From Persicaria tinctoria (taxonomy: Eukaryota; Streptophyta; Magnoliopsida; Caryophyllales; Polygonaceae): a stretch of DNA of 64,000 bases. Below the pieces are notes generated by a model. That model ran no database searches. It was given only the letters and a program-made list of their open reading frames with translations, and had not been told where the DNA came from. The position numbers were made by a program, and so were the translations under genes. Shown here piece by piece: positions 56,116 to 64,000 of this stretch; within the stretch, counting starts at the first letter, position 1, and each line of letters starts with the position of its first letter. The stretch covers positions 1,488,001 through 1,552,000 of the forward strand of contig JBANSL010000004.1 in NCBI GenBank assembly GCA_037127255.1, in the 5' to 3' direction.

Positions 56116-58228
56116 ATGGTACCAGAGCCTATCAAGGATTCAAATCCAGAATGACAGATCCTCCCACCCCTTCCTCAAATTCTCAAACCTTACAGACACC
56201 GCCGATCATGGCAAATTTCTCATCTCTTCCAGCCTTTTCCAGTTTCATACCCATCAAACTCAAGCAAGACAACTTCGTTACCTGGAAAACCCAGGTTCGT
56301 CCCTATCTCGGCTCTCAAAATCTTCTTCGTGTTGTGGACGGAAGCTATCCTCGTCCCTCTCCTATGGCTGCCGACGGCACTCCAAATCCAGAGTACTCAG
56401 ACTGGGTTACTCGGGATCTTTTGGTTATGGCGATTCTCACATCGTCATTGTCGGAGCCTGTCCTTGCACAGGTGATCGATTGCGACACCTCTGAGGCCAT
56501 CTGGAATCTGCTCCATGATTTGTACTCTGCTCGCTCCACCGCTCAGATAGTTCAAGCCCGCCTCAAACTTGCTCTCTCCGAAAGGGCTCGGAAAGCATCA
56601 CGGTGTATTTCAATCGGGCAAGGGCGCTCGTCAATACTCTCGCAGCCGCTGGACATGCTGTGTCTGACATTGAATTTGTCACTTATGTGTTGGCAGGTTT
56701 AGGGGCGGATTACGAGTCGCTCGTAACCTCTCTATCCACTCAGCCCACCATGCCTGACCCGACTTTGGTGCTCTCTCACCTTCTCAATCATGAAGCAAGG
56801 CTTTCCGCTCCATCTCAGGGTCTTCTTCCAACTCCTCCAGCCACTAATTTGATTCAGAATCCTTCTCAACAGCAGCAAGCAGAAGCAAATTTTACTTATT
56901 CCAGGGGTCGTGGTGGCCCTTTTCGTGGTGGTGGACGCGATGGTGGTCGTGGTGGTCGGGGTCGCGGAAGAGACTCTGATCACAGCGCTCCCTTCACTCC
57001 AAACTCCACCTTTGCAGGTGGTCCTTTCAATCAGTCCTACAATCGACCCACCACCTTCAATGGACAGCCTGATAATCGCCCTATCTGTCAATTGTGCAAC
57101 AGACGTGGTCACATGGCTTCCTCCTGCTGGCACCGTTTTGACCATGCATTTCAGACGCCACCTCCATCACAAATACAGGCAAACTACACCTCCACCTGGT
57201 TTCCAGATACGGCTGCCAATCGACATTATACGCCTGATATTTCGAATCTCCGGTTAGATTCATTGCCCTACACGGGAACTGAGCAAGTTCTTCTTGGTGA
57301 TGGCTCTTCCATACCAATTCAGCACCAGGGCGCAGCCTAATTCTCCTCCCAGAATCGTACCTTTCTCCTCTCTAATCTTCTTCACACTCCTCATATTTCC
57401 AATAATCTATTGTCTGTTTGTCAATTTTGCCTTGATAATCATGTGTATTTTGAGTTTCATGCTAATCGGTTTCTTGTGAGAGATTCGCAGACTCATCGTC
57501 CTCTTCTTCAAGGACCTGCTGAAGGAGGCATCTATCGTTTGCCGATTGCTATCTCATCGTCGTCGTTGCCGCCGCCTGAAGCCTCCCTCGCCACCACCCA
57601 CGTTACGTTCTCCAGATGGCACTCCAGAATGGGCCACCCTTCTACAACCCTAACTAAGTCTATTTTGTCCACTCTTCAAAAGCCCAAACTTGGCCCAATA
57701 ACTCAGTGTGAGAGTTGCTCATGGGCTAAGGCCCATGTCCTGCCTCATCCTGCATCCCCTAGTAGATCCACTAGCTTATTAGAACTTCTTTTTATTGATG
57801 TATGGGGTCCCTCCCACCATCTTTCCGCAAATGGTTGCCGTTACTATCTATCTATTGTTGATGATTTTTCTAAGTTCATTTGGATTTTCCCTATGGCTAC
57901 AAAATCTTGTGTTGCTTCTATCTTCATCACATTTGCTAAACTCATTATGAATTCATTCTCTACTTCCATAAAAAATGTGCAATCCGATAATGGTACGGAG
58001 TTCAAACCACTTAAAGCCTTTTTCCAAGAATTTGGCATTCATCATCGTCTCACTTGTCCATATTCCCATCCTCAAAATGGGACCGTCGAGTCTCGACATC
58101 GTCGTATTGTTGATATGGGTCTTACCCTTCTAAAACACTCCTCTCTTCCTCTTTCATATTGGGATTTCGCCTTTGAATGTGCGGTTTATCTTCTTAATCG
58201 CCTTCCATCTATTATCATTCATAACAAG
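56116..58228 (+). mobile_element. Degenerate copia (copia-5), cut off by a Ty3-type LTR
   Basis: The primer site TGGTACCAGAGCC at 56116 is followed by gag and part of pol. The element is interrupted at 58228 inside the integrase, and the rest is not in the window. Confidence 0.85.
56151..58228 (+). pseudogene. copia-5 gag, protease and integrase, frameshifted
   Basis: Gag begins at 56151 (MTDPPTPSSNSQTLQTPP) with FVTWKTQVRPYLGSQNLL. A frame change near 56,590 moves to the frame holding YFNRARALVNTL, LAGLGADYESLVTSL, a Gly/Arg-rich stretch and the knuckle CQLCNRRGHMASSC. The protease is atypical (WFPDTAANRHYT). A TAA at 57338-57340 interrupts. The same frame resumes with GAG-pre-integrase (WHSRMGHPS) and integrase (FIDVWGPS, SDNGTEF, TVESRHR), up to LLNRLPSIII where the next element begins. 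Confidence 0.85.
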
Positions 58229-61200
58229 TGTAACGGCCCAGAATTATGATTTCTAGGTTACGTTTCAAGGGATAAAACCCCTTGTTCGGATCTTGCAATC
58301 CAGGTACGGGTCGAGGTTTGAAATTCTAGACTGACGTTTTCAAGAGGGGGATTTCATACCCAAAATCGAAGGGATCGTTGGAGTCCCCGGGGAAGTCCCC
58401 TGTACTTGTCGTAAGTCTAAGCGTGGAAATCAGAAATAGTGCGACTAGCGAAAATAAGTGTAATACAAGGAGGTGCCACGGCGGAGCCGGGTCAAAACCA
58501 AATCAATACGCGTACTTATCGAAATGTAAGGTTAGACAGTTTCTTTACAATCGCCCAAGGGAGTTCCCACGTCACAGAAGCAAGGAACAATAATGCTGCA
58601 AAACAAACCTAAAAAAAAATGTATGCGGGGCGGTGTCAGATCGAAGCCCTACGCAATATAGTCCCAAACAAGCAGACACATACACACGCTAGTCCTGATA
58701 AAGATGCTTCTAGATGCAAGGCGGAATATTAACACACTAACATGCCCCTAAGATCAAGTGCGTAAATATAATAAGGCCTTAGCACCGAATACCAAGTGGT
58801 ATATCCCTCTCCTACCTCCACCCCTTCCGATAGGTGGAGACTGGCCAGCTCGTGAATGCATTCATTCATAATAGGGCGGCACGCATGCCTAACCCGCTCC
58901 ACAAATAAGCCCGCAGGCATCTCAAAATAAAAGGAAGTGCATGACTCGATTGACTCAGGGTACCCGATGAGGCTGGGCTACCCTATGACCCTAGCAATGA
59001 CTCTAGTTACTTCACAGATAACGGCCGTTCTGTTTACAAAAGCAATGAGTAAACGAATGCTCAATCATGAGTGCAATCCTAGCAGGATACTACATGTCAT
59101 GCTTTATTATGAATGCAAGCACCTAGTATGCACATGGCTACAAGCAGGGAGATCCCTCTTTTCGAATCTGAGTGAGCTCATATAGGAACTCACCTGGAAG
59201 TGCAGAACAGCAAGATAACACAAGCAATGGCCCAAATGCAAGTCCAAAGCAATCCAAAAAGCAACACATACCTATTATCAAGCCATTTTCATAAGCTATC
59301 GGACTAACATTCATATACACAGAACCCAAGTTCCCAACATTCTCAAAACCAATCGATAGTAAAACCATTTTCCAAAACATTTCCGATACGATCAATATCA
59401 ACCAAAATCATTCACTCCCGATCAACCTCATTGATAAAATCGTATCAACCATATTTTCCAAACTTTTAAATCTCAAATTAAGTCAACTCATTTTAAAAAC
59501 AATTTCTCAAATCATACTTGGCTAATTTCCTACATTTATCATTTAAATCCTTAACAAATTCCCAAAATAATATTATTAACACGATCCCGGCACGTCCGTT
59601 TTCAAAATCATTACATAAATAAATTCCGACATTTAGTTACTAAAAATAATTCTATTTTCACAATCATGTTTATAAATCAAAACCCCATAATTCATTTCAA
59701 CTCTCCTAAAATAACATTTTTAAAACATCACTAAAAACATATCCCAATAATGTCTCTTTTAAACTATTTTATAATATATAATAATAATTTCAGAAATAAT
59801 ATTTTCCATGAAAATTAGATTTATATATATATATATAATACCTTATATATATATACCCCTTAACATGAACAATTTTACATGTAAACTAAAGTTTATAAAA
59901 CAACTAACATATCAAGATAACACAATATCAACTTAACAACTTATAAAACAACCCAAAAGGCCCAACTCTCAAACCCCTCAATCTGAAAGGAATCCGGCCC
60001 ATACAAGAGAAAGGAGAGAAAAGGCCCAGATGAAGGCTCCAGCCCACACCCAATGTTAAACCCGAACCATGAACCCGGATCCAACCTTATACCCGAACCC
60101 GGAATAAAATAGGCCCAAGCCCGGAACACACAGCAATGTCTTCTCCCCCCAACATGGAAGAACAGAAACGCCGGCGTCGGACAGAAAACGAAGAGGAGAA
60201 GAAGAAATTGGCCACCGCCGGAACTCATTCTCGCCGAACTCGCTCTCTCTCTCACGCTCTCGACCATCCCTAACCCATAAACGCACAGTAGTAAAACCAC
60301 GGAGAAGGAAAGGGGTTCGAGCACTCACCAAGGGGTCTCGATTTCGTCGGAGGTTCGTCGGAAGTCCTTCAAGCTCCGTCGGAGTCGGAATCAACGAATC
60401 TGGGCCTGGGGAGAGAGGAAATTGAATAAAGGTCCACCTTTACTAGGTAATTGGATCGGATTTTTAAGAAGGAGCCTTACCACCCCGTTTGAACGAAGAA
60501 CAGAGGGAGGAGAAGGGAATGGGAGTGCAACAGCTTCGGCGGATTCGAGAGGCTCCTGGTCACCTGGCTCCGCGCCTTCGCTTCTCTAAGCGTCGGGAAA
60601 GGAAAGGAGAGGCTGGGGTTCACCTAATGCTGCTGGCGGAAGGAAGAAAGAGCTTCGGCCATGCTTCCCGGCGACGACGACGAGGATGACGGACCAAGGG
60701 AGAGGCGGGGGTGCTGGTGGCTTGGGCGGCGCTCGGCGTTCGCGACTGGAACAGGGGAACGCTCGTGGGTGTGGAATCGGAAAGAATGGTCGCAGCTTCG
60801 GCGGCTGCTGGACGGCGGCAGTGGCTCCGGGCTCCTGGGCGTCGGAGGAGGAAGACAATGGAGCTTGCTCTCGGCTAAGCTATCAAGGGAGAAAGAAGAG
60901 GATAAAGTTTTTGGGTTTTTCTTGTGTTTGGGTTTTGAATTGAAAAGAGAAATGGGGACATTGGACAGTCTCTCTGATTTTTGAAGAGTAGGCAAGGTTG
61001 CAGTTGTCCTCAGTTGTTCAGAGAGGAGAAATGTGTTGCAATTGGTTGACCTTTGGTCAAAACTAGTGTTTGTTTGGGCTTTAGTTAGAAGTAGAAATGT
61101 GGAGCTGCTATCGATTCCAGAAGAGAGAGAAGGTGAATACAAGATGACGGGTAACAAGGATCACAAGTGGTCCCAAAACTCAAATCTCGAAATACCTGGA

Positions 61201-61428
61201 AACAAATCCCAAAACTCGCTCTCTCGATCTTATTCCGACTCGTTCAAAATTAAATTTTAAAATTTGACTGAAATCCGCTTTAAGAGTTCCGAAATCGATT
61301 TATTAAATTGGGGACGAGTTTTTCTTAAAATATTCCGATTTAAATTCATTTTATCTTTTTTTTTTTTTTGTCTAAAATCCATTTATATTATTTATATTAT
61401 TTATTATTTAAAAATCCGGGCCTTTACA
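58229..61428 (-). mobile_element. Very long LTR (about 3.2 kb) of a Ty3/gypsy-like element
   Basis: The left border TGTAACGGCCC interrupts the copia-5 integrase frame. The right border is GGGCCTTTACA. Read on the minus strand the LTR is TGTAAAGGCCC...GGGCCGTTACA. It is preceded on that strand by a polypurine-like tract (AGAGGTGGATGA) and TCTCGGGGACGAG, an arrangement common upstream of the 3' LTR in plant chromoviruses. Within it, 60,100-61,000 is GC-rich with overlapping Ser/Pro/Arg-rich open frames that resemble an LTR leader more than a protein. 59,750-59,860 is (TA)n-rich. The second LTR is outside the window, so this remains a strong inference. Confidence 0.6.
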
Positions 61429-64000
61429 TCATCCACCTCTAAAAACAAGTCTCGTCCCCGAGACTAAAACCAAAACGAAGTAGAGGATGAAGTTTGAAAT
61501 CGATGAGTCCAAGGACCATGTCTGGAATCTTGTAATCATCTCGGTTGCGTCTTCCGGGATTCTCACAACATCCTAGTCACAGTCGTGACATCTCCAATTG
61601 GCCTTGACAAGTATGCGATAAGCGCCCCTATCACATCCTCGCTTCGACTTTTCGGAAGTGTCACAACCCTAAAAGTTCTACAATGTCATCACTAGGTCTT
61701 AGCAAGCACCCTACAAGCGCCCTCATAAAATGATTGTATCCACTTCGTGAAGTATCATAGAGTTGCCCGGGTTTGAAAAGTTTCTAAAGGAATTCCGCAA
61801 TTTGAAAAGATTGGCCTCAAAATCTTCAAATAAGACGTTTAACCAAGCAACTTTACACCAAAACAAGTAAAATCTTTACGATCAAAATTTCGTCAAAATC
61901 CTCCAAAACCCAATCAGTTTCCCGCATATCAATCAATCAAATTCAGAAATCAGGAGGTGGAATCATCCACCTCTAAGGGCTAATCCCATATTCTCTTCCT
62001 AGTTTCCAAATCAAATCAATCATCATTCTCAACTCAGTATGAACAAAAGTATATCAAATCATCAACTCATAACATCACGAGCCACCTCTCATATGGCAAA
62101 TCTCAACATCAATCACGATAATCTCAACCAATCGACATCTCAACAACATATCGTGTTTTCCCAAAACATAAATCATATTATCACGCCAAAACAATAACAA
62201 AATCTCAACATCATATCACGAGTCATGAAGTATGTCTACATCATACAGAAGGCATCACAAGTGCATCATCGAATTCTCACAACTTATCACACAAGCACAC
62301 ATGTCAAGAGATCAAAGAGGTCTGGTGTCGTGGGGTCAGTACCCCACTACAGTCAAATCTCACGATCGCATCTCTCGTCGCAACACTAGTAGAACCAGTC
62401 ATAACATGGGTTTTTCTCTTAATGAACACATACTCACCTAATCATCTTATCAACCTATCCGAATTCTATTCCGAGTAAAGGGAAGTCAAACAGTATATCA
62501 GTCATCGAATGTCAGCATATTCACCAAACATCATCTTGACTCATCGCAGTGCCAAATGGCAATCGTTTAGAAATCACGCATCATTACCTCATATATACAG
62601 ATCATATTCATCATTTACATATTTATAATCATGCTTCCCAACCATATAATACAACATCATGATTACTACCACATACTATAACGTTATGCTTTCACTTAAT
62701 AACACATTATCGTCTCATGTATCATATCACAACACATCCTATCATGCTTCTAAAATAATATAACAGGATAGCAAGCATCAATATATCATGATAACACTTG
62801 TCACTATCAATTAGATTTCAACATGTAGTGTCATTCCATATCAGGTCTTATCATGTTCGCTATCTAGCATCATGCCAGCAGATATAAACAATTCACATAA
62901 TAAAGAAATCCTCACATCATACCCGTCAAAATAAACTCAATCCCCACTCGCCCATCTTCACACTCAAGCCAAGACAAATCCTCTCCTAGACCCGCCAACC
63001 TCATCTCACACAAAATTTCCCAAAGAAATCTCAATTCATCCCGATGCTCAAACCTCGTCTTCATTCCACCAAACTCTCACACACCATCCACCTCTAAGAA
63101 TCCAACTCCTATCTCTAACTCCACACCCGAGTACCCTCTCATACTATATCCTTACTTCTCTTAAGGCCATTTCTTACACTTCCCACACTTCCCAAGATAT
63201 CACGAGCATCATGCCTTGCAAAATTCCTAAAGCTCACTCAGTCTTACCTAAACCAACATCTTTCTCTTGCGACTTATCTCATAACAACCCCGATCATCCT
63301 AACCACTCATGCTCTTTCACCACTCTTCTACCACGCTACCAACGACCTCATCCACAGGTTTAAGGAAGAAGCAATAATTAAAATCATTAAACACAAGGTC
63401 TGCATCATATCAACTAGCATTTATAAACATAACATCACGGGTTCAACAAGTCTCCATTTATCATCATGCTCAATAATCATGGCAAACATCATATATGAAC
63501 ATACTGAAGTCAGGCTAACATGTTGCACTATAACCTCATCAGATACAACTCAGGTCTCTTAGCATATGTAGTTCACATTTTACAGGCAAAGGAATTCAAA
63601 TCATGCTTAGCAACTTAGAGTAGCAACACGTCACGACATCATGGTACATTGGATCCATAAGGCATCACATCATATCATCATAGACGACAGACAATCAGGC
63701 AATAGTCATCATCAAGTCAGCACATCAACACATAAACGTCACCATCAAAGCATTGCAACATGGTTATCAGCATATTCAGAAAAGTTAGCAATTCAAACGA
63801 AGGACACTCCCGCATGCAAGTCATATCGTACTCGATAGTCGCAATCCTCAAAACGTACTTGTCCCACCAACACCGTCGATCATGAGGCTTGTGGGTTATG
63901 GGCCCACGCTTCCGCCACACAGCTCTATCGTTATGCAACTTCCTTTCTCTTCCAAGCAGTCGCTCACCAAATATCGCAGAGGAGTCTAAGTTAGCAGAGA
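61429..64000 (-). mobile_element. Internal region of the Ty3-like element, apparently non-coding
   Basis: No gag or pol motif was found on either strand over 2.5 kb. The sequence is A/C/T-rich with many CATCATATCA-type words. CCATCCACCTCTAA (minus TTAGAGGTGGATGG) or a near copy recurs at about 61,430, 61,968 and 63,085. A large non-autonomous derivative, or a very long 3' untranslated part of an autonomous element, would fit. Confidence 0.45.

Noticed and set aside
60624..61157. Ser/Pro-rich host protein within 60.6-61.2 kb
   Set aside because: Overlapping open frames occur on both strands in a GC-rich stretch that lies within the proposed LTR; no domain was recognised.

Overview
The window is plant nuclear DNA, almost certainly from a eudicot. 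The signs are intron-containing minus-strand genes with plant-type products (SelO and an ACAP-type Arf GAP), a coiled-coil NB-ARC-LRR resistance-gene relative, an F-box/DUF295 gene, and dense plant-type retrotransposons (Ty1/copia, TRIMs, L1-type LINEs, a tRNA-derived SINE). No bacterial-style operons, rRNA genes or CRISPR arrays are present. The species cannot be named from sequence alone.

Layout. 0-7.2 kb (minus strand): the 3' part of an Arf-GAP gene (BAR-PH-ArfGAP exons) directly follows the 5' part of a SelO gene. SelO stops just after its DYG motif and carries frameshifts; the Arf-GAP lacks the start of its BAR domain, so the pair looks like two gene halves left by a rearrangement. 7.6-8.5 kb: a tRNA-like SINE head followed by a 67-bp tandem array of its body, then two diverged inverted copies. 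8.6-11.3 kb: a dead LINE. 13.1-13.4 kb: a foldback MITE. 14.0-17.5 kb: an NLR gene with one frameshift and one stop. 17.9-19.8 kb: NLR coiled-coil fragment, F-box 3' fragment and LINE RNase H fragment, in that order. 20-26 kb: LINE pieces, one unrecognised single-exon gene and a TRIM.

27.3-44.1 kb repeats the order of 17.9-19.8 kb (NLR fragment, F-box, LINE RNase H) but is inflated by insertions: a 4.8-kb copia with identical 148-bp LTRs; a 3.7-kb copia inside the F-box gene whose 1,077-bp LTRs contain the integrase coding region; and a small hAT element that itself received a 4.9-kb copia. Each of these has a recognisable target-site duplication, so the order of events can be read. 44.1-52.5 kb: a CACTA-like terminus with subterminal repeats, a TIR element, three tandem hairpins and a second TRIM. 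52.5-58.2 kb: a gag-only copia and a degenerate copia. The latter is interrupted by a very long LTR (58.2-61.4 kb, minus strand) of a Ty3/gypsy-like element whose internal, apparently non-coding part fills the rest of the window.

Most coding material is transposon-derived or broken. The only candidates for working host genes are the Arf-GAP (only if its missing ends exist elsewhere) and the unrecognised gene at 21.8-22.6 kb. The most unusual object is the copia at 33,687-37,359. Its LTRs include pol sequence, and a purine tract lies where a new plus-strand primer would have to be, suggesting that a cryptic internal polypurine tract redefined the LTR.
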